Notes: generated by a model not told the origin, from the letters alone. 64,000 nucleotides of DNA from Prevotella sp. UBA4330 (GCA_002394385.1 DGTS01000024.1:1-64000), one strand, 5' to 3'. Positions 1 through 9,021 are shown, counted from the first letter of the stretch. Numbers and translations are program-made.

Positions 1-137
1 GTCATGTTTTCCGCTGTTTTTTAGTTGGCGCGCTTGCGTTATGCGTGCGCTGCGAATGAGATCTCACCGTCTTGCCTGCCGCTGATGTCATTTCTACGTG
101 CGCTCCCGATGTGTGGGAGTGTTTCGTCAATGAATTA

Positions 138-249
<112 letters not shown>

Positions 250-257
250 TTTACTTG

Positions 258-299
258 AGTGCCCTTGTTCCGATGATGGAGCAAGGGCACTTCTTTTTT
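258..299 (+). terminator. Terminator of the rRNA operon
   Basis: A near-perfect 13-bp stem (arms 258-270 and 279-291) with a short loop is followed by a T tract at 291-299. It lies about 10 bases after the 5S rRNA. Confidence 0.9.
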
Positions 300-313
300 A
301 TTTATATTCTATT

Positions 314-757
314 TTAGATTGATTGTTTCTTAATGAATATTAGTTTCGATGGTAGTTTCTGCCATTTCTTATTAACAGGGAATTTAAAAGTGCTTCCGCT
401 TAAATGCTTAAACTCTAAAGTCCCATCATTCTTAATAATTATAGTGGCAGTAAAGTCTTCGCTCCCATAGTTGTTTATTACCTCTATTTGCGCTGTGTCC
501 CCTTTAATGTCACTTGATGTTATGGCCCAAATATGGCTTGATTGTGTTGATCCGAAGAAGCCGTCAAGTTCTCCCAGTATTTCCTGACCTGGTACAAGGA
601 TGTCTTTATCGACAAAATTGATTTTAATAAATACTTTATATTCGTCGTTATAGTACTCGCCTATAAATACCGTAGAGTCGCATGCAGTAGCATTATCTTG
701 TGCGTTTATGTTGCTGCAAAATAGAGAAAATAGAGTTATAAGTAATATCGTTTTCAT
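314..757 (-). CDS. Small secreted protein of unknown function
   Basis: The 147-residue protein starts with a classic signal peptide (hydrophobic stretch LLITLFSLFC, then SNINAQ as the likely cleavage region), so it is probably exported to the periplasm or surface. The mature part is rich in beta-type segments and has no motif I recognise. A TAnnTTTG-type box on the minus strand at 780-787 sits about 20 bases before the start codon and supports ATG at 757. It diverges from glycogen synthase. No function is assigned. Confidence 0.7.
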   Translation of the reverse strand: MKTILLITLFSLFCSNINAQDNATACDSTVFIGEYYNDEYKVFIKINFVDKDILVPGQEILGELDGFFGSTQSSHIWAITSSDIKGDTAQIEVINNYGSEDFTATIIIKNDGTLEFKHLSGSTFKFPVNKKWQKLPSKLIFIKKQSI

Positions 758-779
758 ATATGTAACATATTGATTACTG

Positions 780-787
780 CAAAGTTA
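780..787 (-). promoter_or_regulatory. -7 promoter box for the gene at 314-757
   Basis: TAACTTTG on the minus strand matches the Bacteroidota -7 consensus TAnnTTTG. Confidence 0.65.
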
Positions 788-862
788 AATAACTTTAGTC
801 AAGAAAACAAGGTTTTTAGTAAAATAGTATGTTTTAAAATTGCAAAAAAACATTTTTTATAT

Positions 863-870
863 TATCTTTG
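863..870 (+). promoter_or_regulatory. -7 promoter box for the glycogen genes
   Basis: TATCTTTG matches TAnnTTTG. Transcription should begin near 875, which rules out the upstream in-frame start codon at 770 and fixes the glycogen synthase start at 890. Confidence 0.75.
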
Positions 871-889
871 CACCAAACTGATAATAATA

Positions 890-2560
890 ATGAACAATGG
901 TTTTCTATTTCCCGACTATATATTTGAGTCCAGTTGGGAGGTTTGTAATAAAGTAGGGGGAATATACACAGTACTGTCAACACGTGCGAAAACTTTGCAG
1001 GACAAGATTAAAGATAGAATTATTTTTATTGGTCCTGATTGTTGGAATGAGAAACCATGCCCTTATTTTAAAGAAGATAATAAATTATTTTGTGAATGGC
1101 AGAAGGTTGCCAAAAAAGAAGGGCTGAAGGTAAAGGTTGGCAGATGGTTAATTCCTGGTGATCCAATAGCGATACTTGTTGCCTTTTCTTCTTTCTATGA
1201 AAAGAAGAATGAGATTTATACTGCCTTATGGGAAGACTTCAAGGTCGATTCACTCCATGCTTATGGCGATTATGACGAGGCATCAATGTTCTCTTATGCT
1301 GCAGGATTGGTAGTTGAGAGTTTTTATAAAGCATATCTTAACAAAACGCACAAGGTCATTTATCATGGCAATGAATGGATGACAGGCTTAGGTGTCTTAT
1401 ATATAAATAAGGTGTTGCCGGAGATTGGAACTGTGTTTACGACTCATGCCACAAGTATTGGCAGAAGCATTGCAGGAAACAACAAACCTTTGTACGATTA
1501 TCTCTTTGCATATAACGGAGACCAAATGGCTGGCGAATTGAATATGCAAAGTAAGCACTCTATTGAAAAGCAGACTGCCTTGCATGTTGATTGTTTTACC
1601 ACTGTTAGCGATATTACAGCAAATGAATGTAAGGAACTGCTTGACAAACCCGTAGATTTTGTCCTTCCTAACGGATTCGACAACAGTTTTGTCCCTAAAG
1701 GTGCTACATTCACAAAGAAGAGAAAAGCCGCTCGCAAACGTGTGCTTGATGTTGCCAATGCATTGCTTGGAACCGACCTCGACGATAACACTCTGATTGT
1801 GTCAACAAGCGGAAGATATGAATTCCGCAACAAGGGTGTTGATGTATATATCGAAGCAATGAATAGACTGCTGCGTGACAAAGAGTTAAACAAAACTGTT
1901 CTCGCTCTTATTGAAGTGCCTGGTTGGGTGGGCGAGCCACGAAAAGACTTGGTTAACAGACTCGATTCAGGCAAGAAATTTGACACGCCTCTTGAGGTTC
2001 CAGAGATTACACATTGGCTTCACAATATGAGTCATGATAACGTGCTCGGAATGCTCAAACATCTCGATATGCACAACAGGGCAGATGATAAGGTTAAGTT
2101 GATATTCCTTCCTTGTTATCTTACTGGTAGCGATGGCGTGCTTAACATCACTTATTACGACCTTGTACTTGGCAATGACCTCTGCATTTATCCATCTTAC
2201 TATGAGCCTTGGGGTTACACACCGTTAGAGGCAGTCGCCTTCAAGGTTCCGTGTATCACCACCGACCTTGCAGGCTTCGGCTTGTGGGCAAATTCTGAGA
2301 AGGGCGAATATAGCGAGATAGAAGACGGCGTGAAGGTTATCCATCGCACCGATTATAACTATTCAGAAGTGGCTGATGCCATTAAGGACACGGTTGCCAA
2401 ATTCTCTAACATGACTGAGGCAGAAGTGAAGAAATGCCGTGCTAATGCAGAGAAGTTGTCAAAGAAAGCCTTATGGAGCAATTTTATAAAATATTATGAG
2501 CAAGCATACGACCTTGCATTGCGCAAGGCAGAGGCTCGAAAACAAAATACTGAAAACTAA
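890..2560 (+). CDS. Glycogen synthase, GT3 (eukaryote-like) family
   Basis: This enzyme extends alpha-1,4-glucan chains from a nucleotide-glucose donor. Its N-terminus (FESSWEVCNKVGGIYTV, about residues 10-26) has the glycine-containing donor site of GT3 synthases, and the C-terminal half carries the E-x7-E pair at Glu439 and Glu447 (YYEPWGYTPLEA). The protein is 556 residues from ATG 890; a longer frame from 770 would start before the promoter box. GT3 enzymes normally use UDP-glucose, and UDP-glucose-dependent glycogen synthesis is known from Prevotella bryantii, so UDP-glucose is the likely donor. The gene lies 30 bases before glycogen phosphorylase with no promoter or terminator between, so the two form an operon of storage-polysaccharide synthesis and breakdown. 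Confidence 0.93.
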   Translation: MNNGFLFPDYIFESSWEVCNKVGGIYTVLSTRAKTLQDKIKDRIIFIGPDCWNEKPCPYFKEDNKLFCEWQKVAKKEGLKVKVGRWLIPGDPIAILVAFSSFYEKKNEIYTALWEDFKVDSLHAYGDYDEASMFSYAAGLVVESFYKAYLNKTHKVIYHGNEWMTGLGVLYINKVLPEIGTVFTTHATSIGRSIAGNNKPLYDYLFAYNGDQMAGELNMQSKHSIEKQTALHVDCFTTVSDITANECKELLDKPVDFVLPNGFDNSFVPKGATFTKKRKAARKRVLDVANALLGTDLDDNTLIVSTSGRYEFRNKGVDVYIEAMNRLLRDKELNKTVLALIEVPGWVGEPRKDLVNRLDSGKKFDTPLEVPEITHWLHNMSHDNVLGMLKHLDMHNRADDKVKLIFLPCYLTGSDGVLNITYYDLVLGNDLCIYPSYYEPWGYTPLEAVAFKVPCITTDLAGFGLWANSEKGEYSEIEDGVKVIHRTDYNYSEVADAIKDTVAKFSNMTEAEVKKCRANAEKLSKKALWSNFIKYYEQAYDLALRKAEARKQNTEN

Positions 2561-2590
2561 TAAAATCAAATAATATTTAACTTTTAGATT

Positions 2591-5155
2591 ATGAAGATAA
2601 AAGCAGATTATTCCAGCGCTCCACAATGGAAGGAGCTGTCTGTAAAATCAAGACTCCCTGAAGAACTTAAGTGTCTTGACGAACTGGCTCACAACCTGTG
2701 GTGGGCATGGAATTACGAGGCGCGTGAACTCTGGAGAAGTCTTGATGAAGACCTCTATGAGAAAGTAAATCACAACCCTGTACTATTGTTGGAACGCCTC
2801 AGTTACGACCGTAAGGAGGAGATTGTTAAGAACAAGGAGATAATGAAGAACGTGAAGAACGTTTACAAACTCTTCCGTAAATATATGGATGTAAAGCCTG
2901 ATGCCAAGCGTGCTTCTGTTGCATATTTCTGCATGGAGTTCGGTCTTAATCAGGTACTTAAGATTTACTCAGGTGGTCTGGGTATGCTCGCCGGCGACTA
3001 CTTGAAGGAGGCATCCGACTCTAACGTTGACATGTGTGCTGTTGGTTTCCTGTATCGTTTCGGATACTTCACCCAGAGCCTGAGCATGGACGGCCAGCAG
3101 ATAGCAAACTACGAGGCACAGAACTTCAACTCTCTCCCAATTGTCCGTCAACTTGATAAGGATGGCAAGCCACTGGTTGTTGATGTTCCTTATATGAACT
3201 ATCAGGTGCATGCATACGTTTGGCGTGTTAATGTAGGTCGTATTTCTCTCTATCTGCTCGACACCGACAACGACATGAACTCCGAGTTTGACAAGCCAAT
3301 AACCCATGCACTTTATGGCGGCGACTGGGAGAACCGTCTGAAACAGGAGATTCTGCTCGGTATCGGCGGTATGCTGACACTCAAGAAACTCGGCATCAAG
3401 AAGGACATCTATCATTGCAACGAGGGACATGCTGCACTCTGCAACCTCCAGCGTCTTGTTGACTACATCCAGGAGGACGGACTGACATTCAACCAGGCTC
3501 TCGAACTTGTTCGTGCCAGCGGTCTTTACACCTGTCACACTCCAGTGCCAGCAGGTCACGACTATTTCGACGAAGGTCTCTTCGGCAAGTACATGGGTGG
3601 CTATCCATCTATCCTCGGTCTTACATGGGACGAGTTCATCGGCATGGGCCGCACCAATCCTGACGACAAGAGCGAGAAGTTCTCAATGAGTACCTTCGCC
3701 ATCAACACCTGCCAGGAGGTTAATGGTGTGTCTAAACTTCACGGATGGGTGTCACAGAAGATGTTCGCTCCTATCTGGAAGGGCTACTTCCCCGAGGAGA
3801 ACGCTGTGGGTTACGTTACAAACGGTGTTCACTTCCCCTCATGGGCTGCTACAGAGTGGCGCCATCTCTATGAGAAGTATTTCGACAAGAACTTCATGAA
3901 CGACCAGAGCAACGAGGACATCTGGCATGCTATATATAATGTACCCGATGAAGAAATCTGGGCTACACGTATGGCATTGAAGAAGAAGTTGACCGACTAT
4001 ATCCGCGTTAAGTTCCGCGAGAACTGGCTCAAGAACCAAGGCGACCCGTCGCGTGTTCTCTCTCTGCTCAACAAGATCAATCCTAATGCGCTGATGATTG
4101 GCTTCTGCCGCCGCTTTGCTACATACAAGCGCGCACATCTGCTGTTTACAGACCTCGATCGTCTCAACAAGATTGTCAACAATCCCGAGCATCCTGTTCA
4201 GTTCCTCTTTGCCGGTAAGGCACATCCTGCTGACGGTGCCGGTCAGGGTTTGATTAAGAAGATATACGAGATATCACAGCGTCCAGAGTTCCTTGGCAAA
4301 ATCATCTTCCTCGAGGACTATGACTTCCGCCTTGCACGTCGCTTGGTTTCAGGTGTTGATATCTGGATGAACACTCCTACACGTCCACTCGAGGCATCTG
4401 GTACATCAGGCGAGAAGGCCGAGATGAACGGTGTTGTCAACCTCTCTGTACTCGACGGTTGGTGGCTTGAGGGCTACCGTGAGGGTGCTGGTTGGGCATT
4501 GACCGAGAAGCGCACCTACGAGAACCAGGGTTATCAAGACCAACTCGATGCCGCCACAATCTACGGCTTACTCGAGAACGACATCGTGCCTCTCTATTAC
4601 GCTAAGAACGAGAAGGGCTTTAGCGAGGGCTGGATAAATGTCATCAAGAACTCAATCGCTACTATTGCGCCTCACTATACAATGAAGCGTCAACTCGACG
4701 ACTATTATGAGAAGTTCTATCAGAAAGAGGCAAAACGCTTCAAGGAACTCTCTGCCGACGGCAACAAGATTGCCAAGGAGATAGCCCTCTGGAAAGAGGC
4801 TGTTGCCGAGCGTTGGGATGCAATACGCGTGGTGTCTTCAGAGAACAACATGCCTGCCGAAGGACCAGAGACAGGACACAAGTACCACTTCAAGTATGTC
4901 GTTGACGAGCAGGGACTTGACGATGCCATCGGACTTGAGTTCGTTGCCATCACCCAGAACGAGAAGGGTGAGGACACCGTATGGGCAACCCACCAGTTCA
5001 ATGTGACGAAGAAAGAGGGCAACCTCTATACCTTCGAGTGCGAAACCATTCAGCAGCATGCCGGAACATACAAGTGCGCTGTCAGAATGTATCCCAAGAA
5101 CGAGCGTCTGCCACACCGTCAGGACTTCGCTTACGTTAAGTGGCTCGAGATTTAA
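2591..5155 (+). CDS. glgP: Alpha-glucan (glycogen) phosphorylase, GT35
   Basis: The protein releases glucose-1-phosphate from glycogen or maltodextrin. At 854 residues it has the N-terminal DUF3417 segment (HNLWWAWNYEA near residue 35) of the bacterial short-form phosphorylases. The pyridoxal-phosphate lysine is expected at Lys609 in EASGTSGEKAEMNG, which aligns with the EASGTGNMK signature of the family. The last 100 residues form an extra beta-rich tail. It follows glycogen synthase in one operon and ends at a clear terminator (5184-5217). Confidence 0.95.
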   Translation: MKIKADYSSAPQWKELSVKSRLPEELKCLDELAHNLWWAWNYEARELWRSLDEDLYEKVNHNPVLLLERLSYDRKEEIVKNKEIMKNVKNVYKLFRKYMDVKPDAKRASVAYFCMEFGLNQVLKIYSGGLGMLAGDYLKEASDSNVDMCAVGFLYRFGYFTQSLSMDGQQIANYEAQNFNSLPIVRQLDKDGKPLVVDVPYMNYQVHAYVWRVNVGRISLYLLDTDNDMNSEFDKPITHALYGGDWENRLKQEILLGIGGMLTLKKLGIKKDIYHCNEGHAALCNLQRLVDYIQEDGLTFNQALELVRASGLYTCHTPVPAGHDYFDEGLFGKYMGGYPSILGLTWDEFIGMGRTNPDDKSEKFSMSTFAINTCQEVNGVSKLHGWVSQKMFAPIWKGYFPEENAVGYVTNGVHFPSWAATEWRHLYEKYFDKNFMNDQSNEDIWHAIYNVPDEEIWATRMALKKKLTDYIRVKFRENWLKNQGDPSRVLSLLNKINPNALMIGFCRRFATYKRAHLLFTDLDRLNKIVNNPEHPVQFLFAGKAHPADGAGQGLIKKIYEISQRPEFLGKIIFLEDYDFRLARRLVSGVDIWMNTPTRPLEASGTSGEKAEMNGVVNLSVLDGWWLEGYREGAGWALTEKRTYENQGYQDQLDAATIYGLLENDIVPLYYAKNEKGFSEGWINVIKNSIATIAPHYTMKRQLDDYYEKFYQKEAKRFKELSADGNKIAKEIALWKEAVAERWDAIRVVSSENNMPAEGPETGHKYHFKYVVDEQGLDDAIGLEFVAITQNEKGEDTVWATHQFNVTKKEGNLYTFECETIQQHAGTYKCAVRMYPKNERLPHRQDFAYVKWLEI

Positions 5156-5183
5156 TACGAATTAAACGCTTTAACATCATAGG

Positions 5184-5217
5184 AGTGCGTCAGGCAATAT
5201 GTCTGGCGCACTTTTTC
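5184..5217 (+). terminator. Terminator of the glycogen operon
   Basis: A 12-bp stem (5184-5195 with 5201-5212, two G-T pairs) with a short loop runs into a T tract at 5212-5216. Confidence 0.88.
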
Positions 5218-5221
5218 ATTA

Positions 5222-5309
5222 TAGTACTAACGTCACGTACTGTCAGTCCTAAGCGTGCGTACTCCCAGTCCGAACGCTTAGTACTGTCAGTCCGAACGCT
5301 TAGTACTGG
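5222..5309 (+). repeat. 22-bp phased palindrome array 1 (AGTCC/GTACT type)
   Basis: There are four contiguous 22-bp units starting at 5222, 5244, 5266 and 5288. Each has a 19-bp imperfect palindrome framed by AGTAC or AGTCC on the left and GTACT on the right (for example AGTCCGAACGCTTAGTACT, present twice) plus a 3-bp joint. The array begins five bases after the T tract of the glycogen operon terminator. It is the same module type as the array at 21414-21501. Confidence 0.9.
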
Positions 5310-5415
5310 TTCTTGTTGCAATAAACTAAAGTGTATGGCAACAAATAATAAGGCGATTTCGTTGCGCTTCGACAAAAATATCTCATATTTATTTGCTTGT
5401 TAAGAATAAAGTTTA

Positions 5416-5423
5416 TATATTTG
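5416..5423 (+). promoter_or_regulatory. -7 promoter box for the structured RNA
   Basis: TATATTTG matches TAnnTTTG, with a TTG -33 element at 5397-5399 and 16 bases between. Transcription should start near 5429. Confidence 0.7.
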
Positions 5424-5428
5424 CAGCG

Positions 5429-5816
5429 ATTCCAATCCACGCCGTGACACGAAGCGGCTGGTGAGGGACACTACATTTTAGAAAGCGTCACTAACGCTTT
5501 ATCTTTTGGCTCTGAAACTACCACTATCAGACGCATGCCAAGGGTAATAGTCAGAAGTGAATGCTACGGGTATGTAAGATACTGCATGTCCGGAGTGTGC
5601 AACGAGAGCAGTCTCTGCTCTCCAATGCACACTTTAGGAGTGCAAGTTGATTATACATACGGCGTGGGTAATCATTCTGTTTATCGGCATGCATGGCTGT
5701 GGTAGGCCTCAGAGACAGGTAAGCAGAGGTGGGTACTCACGTTTTTCGTTGTGTAGGTACGACAAATCACTTATTATTACTAACCGGCCTTGGAAGGGTA
5801 CCAGAGGCACAACGAA
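5429..5816 (+). ncRNA. Long structured RNA or leader (element A)
   Basis: Many nested perfect helices are visible. The 5' hairpin is 5482-5487 with 5495-5500. The core consists of a closing stem CTCTG 5510-5514 with CAGAG 5710-5714, an inner stem CTACCAC 5518-5524 with GTGGTAG 5699-5705 and a GCCT bulge at 5706-5709. Further in are GCATGCC 5533-5539 with 5686-5692, GTATGTA 5570-5576 with 5654-5660, GTGTGCA 5595-5601 with 5626-5632, and a terminal hairpin 5604-5611 with 5615-5622. A 3' domain pairs 5747-5753 with 5808-5814 and 5756-5760 with 5798-5802. It has its own promoter box and ends right before the start codon of the next gene, so it may be a separate RNA or a very long 5' leader. A related core occurs at 62188-62300 on the minus strand. 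I cannot assign it to a known RNA family by eye; the exact 3' end is uncertain. Confidence 0.72.
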
Positions 5817-5826
5817 AAGAATGCTT

Positions 5827-6198
5827 ATGTCATATAACACTGACCGAGACAATCCCATTAGTAAGAAAGGACAACTTTATTTCAAACGCAAAAAGGATAG
5901 TTCCGAATATCTATTCCTTCATGACGGAGAAAATGGGGATTTTGACTTTTGTGTTCATTTCACCAACCTTCAATCAGATTATCCAACTCTATATAAACTT
6001 GAAAGAGTAGAAATACAAACGTTAGAATCATTTAGTAATGACCTTTTTGAAAACGAAAGTAATTCGGATTTCAAAAAAGAGAGAAGTGAAGACAATCCTG
6101 TATGGGAAAAGATGAAAGTGTTTGAATGTTTGGTTCCCTCAAAATGGAGACAAATAATAGAAGAATTAGAAGATAAAGTCAAGAATTGCAATAAATAA
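5827..6198 (+). CDS. Small unknown accessory protein upstream of DUF2971
   Basis: This 123-residue acidic protein has no signal peptide or membrane segment and no domain I recognise. An open frame extends back to 5647, but that part lies inside the helices of the structured RNA and reads as non-protein sequence, so I take the ATG at 5827 (5821 is an alternative). It ends 8 bases before the DUF2971 gene and both are AT-rich compared with the flanking housekeeping genes, which suggests acquired DNA. The pair probably works together; the function is unknown. Confidence 0.6.
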   Translation: MSYNTDRDNPISKKGQLYFKRKKDSSEYLFLHDGENGDFDFCVHFTNLQSDYPTLYKLERVEIQTLESFSNDLFENESNSDFKKERSEDNPVWEKMKVFECLVPSKWRQIIEELEDKVKNCNK

Positions 6199-6205
6199 AA
6201 ATACT

Positions 6206-7225
6206 ATGGGTACATTCAAAATAAAGAATTATTCTATTTCATCCAAACAATGTACTATTGATTTGGACGAATTTTGCCATAGGCTGGAAGAGACTATTTC
6301 AAAACATGGTGTTGACAAAGAATTCACACCTTTTATCAATAATGTAAGAGAGAATAATCAAGGCAATCTTTTTAATTGTCATAGCAATGAGGATTTCTTT
6401 CTTTCAGAAGAGTTAGAGAATAGTTTTTTCAAATGTCTATTGGGTGAGATATCCGTCGGAACATGTTTAACAAAATACACAACAATTGATAGTCTTCTTA
6501 GACTATGCAAGGATAATGAAACTGCAATGGTTTCCATCGTGGGAATGAATGACTCAACAGAGTGTTTCTATGCCTCCGACTATTTAAATAAGAAGGGAAC
6601 AAAAACTTATTTGACGAAGCCTGACAATTATTTTTATGGTAAGAAAACATTCATAACTTCCTTTACTCGTCATTCTGATGATTTGACCATGTGGCGATTA
6701 TATGGAGACGCCGCAAAGGGAATTGTTATGACGTTTGAAGTGGATGCAGATGTCAGCAACGGTTTTATTATCGCTCCTGTTAGTTATGGAGAATCAAATG
6801 AGACACATAAAGAGTTGGATTTGATAGCAGAATTACTGACCTTGGAATTAAATGGAAGAAAGTTCGATTTCCATAATCTGTATATATGGAGACATTTCTT
6901 TAAACCTGTGCAATACAAGACGGAGGGTGAAGTAAGACTTTTGTATTTCCAACATGATGATAAAAAGCAAGAATGGGTAAAAACAGGCGTAGGTGTAATA
7001 GCACCGATTGCAAAGTTTACCATTGAAGACAAAAGTAAGCATTTCGAGAAAAATAAAAACATTCTTTATCCTCTCAAACTAAAAGAAATAACATTAGGTC
7101 CGGAAATGAAGGATGTTGATACTAATAAGGAATTGATAGCCTTGATGCTTAACGATAGTTTCGGTTGGAGAAAAGAAGATGTTATAATAAAAGAATCAAT
7201 TATTAACAATTATAGAACTACATGA
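6206..7225 (+). CDS. DUF2971 family protein
   Basis: The 339-residue soluble protein carries the DUF2971 hallmark around residues 150-175 (TSFTRHSDDLTMWRLYGD followed by KGIVMTFE). No biochemical activity is established for the family that I know of; members are common in accessory and phage-related islands. It is sandwiched between the small unknown gene (8-bp gap) and a BspA-like protein, with which it shares a 4-bp ATGA stop-start overlap, so the three are translationally linked. AT-rich composition suggests transfer. Confidence 0.75.
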   Translation: MGTFKIKNYSISSKQCTIDLDEFCHRLEETISKHGVDKEFTPFINNVRENNQGNLFNCHSNEDFFLSEELENSFFKCLLGEISVGTCLTKYTTIDSLLRLCKDNETAMVSIVGMNDSTECFYASDYLNKKGTKTYLTKPDNYFYGKKTFITSFTRHSDDLTMWRLYGDAAKGIVMTFEVDADVSNGFIIAPVSYGESNETHKELDLIAELLTLELNGRKFDFHNLYIWRHFFKPVQYKTEGEVRLLYFQHDDKKQEWVKTGVGVIAPIAKFTIEDKSKHFEKNKNILYPLKLKEITLGPEMKDVDTNKELIALMLNDSFGWRKEDVIIKESIINNYRTT

Positions 7226-8682
7226 TTATGATACAGTTAAAATTATCATTACTGCTTATCTTGCTCATGAGCATGGCAAGCACCAAGGCATTTGCATACG
7301 ACATCGCAGTTGAGAATGCCGATGGCAAGACCATTTATTACAATTATTATAATAATGGTACTGAATTGGAGGTGACACAAGAAGGTTATTCAGGTGACAT
7401 AGTTATTCCTGAGACAGTTACTTATATGAACCGGACAAGAAAAGTGACATCTATCGGTGACGTTGCTTTCTATAAGTGTAGTCGTCTGACCTCAGTGACA
7501 ATCCCTAACAGCGTGACATCTATAGGCCAAGATGCTTTCAGTGGTTGTAGCGGCCTGACATCCGTGACAATAGGGAACAGCGTGACATCTATAGGCAAAG
7601 ATGCTTTCACTGGTTGTAGCGGCCTGAAAAAAGTAATAGTCAGCGATATTGCTGCATGGTGTGGAATCTCATTCAACTCCGTCAAATCCAACCCTCTGTA
7701 TTATGCTAAACATCTCTATAGTGACGAAAATACTGAAATCACAAATCTGGTTATACCGAACAGCGTGACATCTATCGGCGGTCGAGCTTTCGAGGGTTGT
7801 AGTGGCCTGACATCGGTGACAATTCCGAACAGCGTGACATCAATCGGAGAAGGTGCTTTCCGTTACTGTAGCGGCCTGACATCCGTGACAATAGGGAACA
7901 GCGTGACATCCATTGGAAAAAGTGCATTCGCGTGGTGTACAAGTCTTGCCTCTGCGACAATCCCGAACAGCGTGACATCAATCGGAGAAGGTGCTTTCTA
8001 TTACTGTAGCGGCCTGACATCCGTGACAATACCGAACAGCGTGACATCTATCGGCAATTGGGCTTTCGGGTGCAGCGATCTAACATCAGTAACAATCCCG
8101 AACAGCGTGACATCTATAGGCTATTATGCTTTCTTCAATTGCAGCGGCCTGACATCGGTAACAATAGGGAACAGCGTGACATCTATAGGCGATTGGGCTT
8201 TCCAAGGGTGCAGCGGTCTAACATCAGTTACAATCCCGAACAGTGTGACATCTATTGGCGAAGATGCTTTCCGATATTGCAGCGGTCTGACATCGGTAAC
8301 AATAGGAAGTGGTGTAAAAGAGATAGGACAAGGTGCATTCAACTGTGATAATCTTGCTACTGTTATCTCAAAAATAGAGACTCCATTCGCTATAGGTGGA
8401 AAGAGTTCTTCATGTCCAGTCTTTAGCACAAATACTTTTATGAATGCAGACCTTTTTGTGCCAGTTGGAACTATTGACAAGTACAAAGCAACCCAGGGCT
8501 GGAAGGATTTTGTTTGGATAACGGAGGGCATACCGTCAGGTATAGAAGGGGTGAAGACAGAAGTTGACAAAACAGAAGTGTCGCGCTATACTCTTGACGG
8601 CAAGAAATTGTCTGAGCCTCAAGAAGGTATCAACATCATCAAGATGAGTGATGGAACGACTAAGAAAGTGATTGTGAAATAA
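7222..8682 (+). CDS. BspA-like leucine-rich repeat surface protein
   Basis: A signal peptide (about residues 1-25, ending STKAFA) is followed by about 12 LRR_5 repeats of 22-23 residues (consensus VTSIGxxAFxxCSGLTSVTI). A short island near residues 140-180 interrupts the repeats. The last 35 residues form a type IX-like C-terminal tail (YTLDGKKL ... GINIIKMSDGTTKKVIVK), implying surface delivery. Family members mediate adhesion. The DNA repeats (69 bp) are nearly identical, so copy number could change by recombination. The start overlaps the DUF2971 stop (ATGA), an unusual coupling of a surface protein with a cytoplasmic one; ATG 7228 is an alternative start. Confidence 0.88.
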   Translation: MIMIQLKLSLLLILLMSMASTKAFAYDIAVENADGKTIYYNYYNNGTELEVTQEGYSGDIVIPETVTYMNRTRKVTSIGDVAFYKCSRLTSVTIPNSVTSIGQDAFSGCSGLTSVTIGNSVTSIGKDAFTGCSGLKKVIVSDIAAWCGISFNSVKSNPLYYAKHLYSDENTEITNLVIPNSVTSIGGRAFEGCSGLTSVTIPNSVTSIGEGAFRYCSGLTSVTIGNSVTSIGKSAFAWCTSLASATIPNSVTSIGEGAFYYCSGLTSVTIPNSVTSIGNWAFGCSDLTSVTIPNSVTSIGYYAFFNCSGLTSVTIGNSVTSIGDWAFQGCSGLTSVTIPNSVTSIGEDAFRYCSGLTSVTIGSGVKEIGQGAFNCDNLATVISKIETPFAIGGKSSSCPVFSTNTFMNADLFVPVGTIDKYKATQGWKDFVWITEGIPSGIEGVKTEVDKTEVSRYTLDGKKLSEPQEGINIIKMSDGTTKKVIVK

Positions 8683-8709
8683 ATCGTAGGTGCTATATTC
8701 TTTATAAAG

Positions 8710-8742
8710 TGGGCATTGGAGCATTTCTCCGTGCCCATTTTT
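8710..8742 (+). terminator. Terminator after the BspA-like gene
   Basis: TGGGCA and TGCCCA arms (8710-8715 and 8732-8737) with an inner TGGAG/CTCC(G) helix are followed by a T-rich tract. Confidence 0.75.
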
Positions 8743-8768
8743 ATTGCAATGAAATGGAAGTGGGGTTG

Positions 8769-8922
8769 TAAGGAAGCACAAGTGAGGGAGTCAGGAGGCA
8801 CAAGTGGGGGAGTGATTAGGGTCTAATCACTCGGTCAGGAAGCATTCCTGAGATGGTCAGGAGATACAAGTGGGAGTGTCAGGAGGCATTCTTGAGGTGA
8901 TCAGGAGGCACAAGTGACGATG
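8769..8922 (+). repeat. 22-bp phased array 2 (mixed modules)
   Basis: There are seven 22-bp units in strict register (starts 8769, 8791, 8813, 8835, 8857, 8879, 8901). Four contain the asymmetric module ACAAGTG (three as GGCACAAGTG-like or GCACAAGTG, one as GATACAAGTG). One is the palindrome TGATTAGGGTCTAATCA. Two are the TCAGG/CCTGA-type hairpin (TCAGGAAGCATTCCTGA and a variant). It lies between the terminator of the BspA-like gene and the promoter of the GHL10 gene. Confidence 0.88.
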
Positions 8923-8992
8923 GTAGGTGTGGATGCTATGGTGTTGTGTGCATTATTTTTGTTATATTTTTGGTTATTTGGATATTTCTTTG

Positions 8993-9000
8993 TACCTTTA
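8993..9000 (+). promoter_or_regulatory. Probable -7 box for the GHL10 gene
   Basis: TACCTTTA deviates at the last base from TAnnTTTG. A TTG at 8970-8972 lies 20 bases upstream, a normal -33 spacing. Confidence 0.5.
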
Positions 9001-9021
9001 CAATCAAATAACAGTTCTTTT

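Noticed and set aside
5647..5826. N-terminal extension of the unknown gene at 5827
   Set aside because: It lies inside the helices of the structured RNA and its translation shows no protein-like features; a later ATG is adequate.
5429..7225. Type III toxin-antitoxin or retron
   Set aside because: No tandem RNA repeats as in type III antitoxins and no reverse transcriptase; the RNA plus DUF2971 link remains a hypothesis only.
8769..8922. 22-bp arrays as CRISPR arrays
   Set aside because: Units are contiguous, mostly palindromic and recur among loci; there are no unique spacers, no longer repeats and no cas genes.
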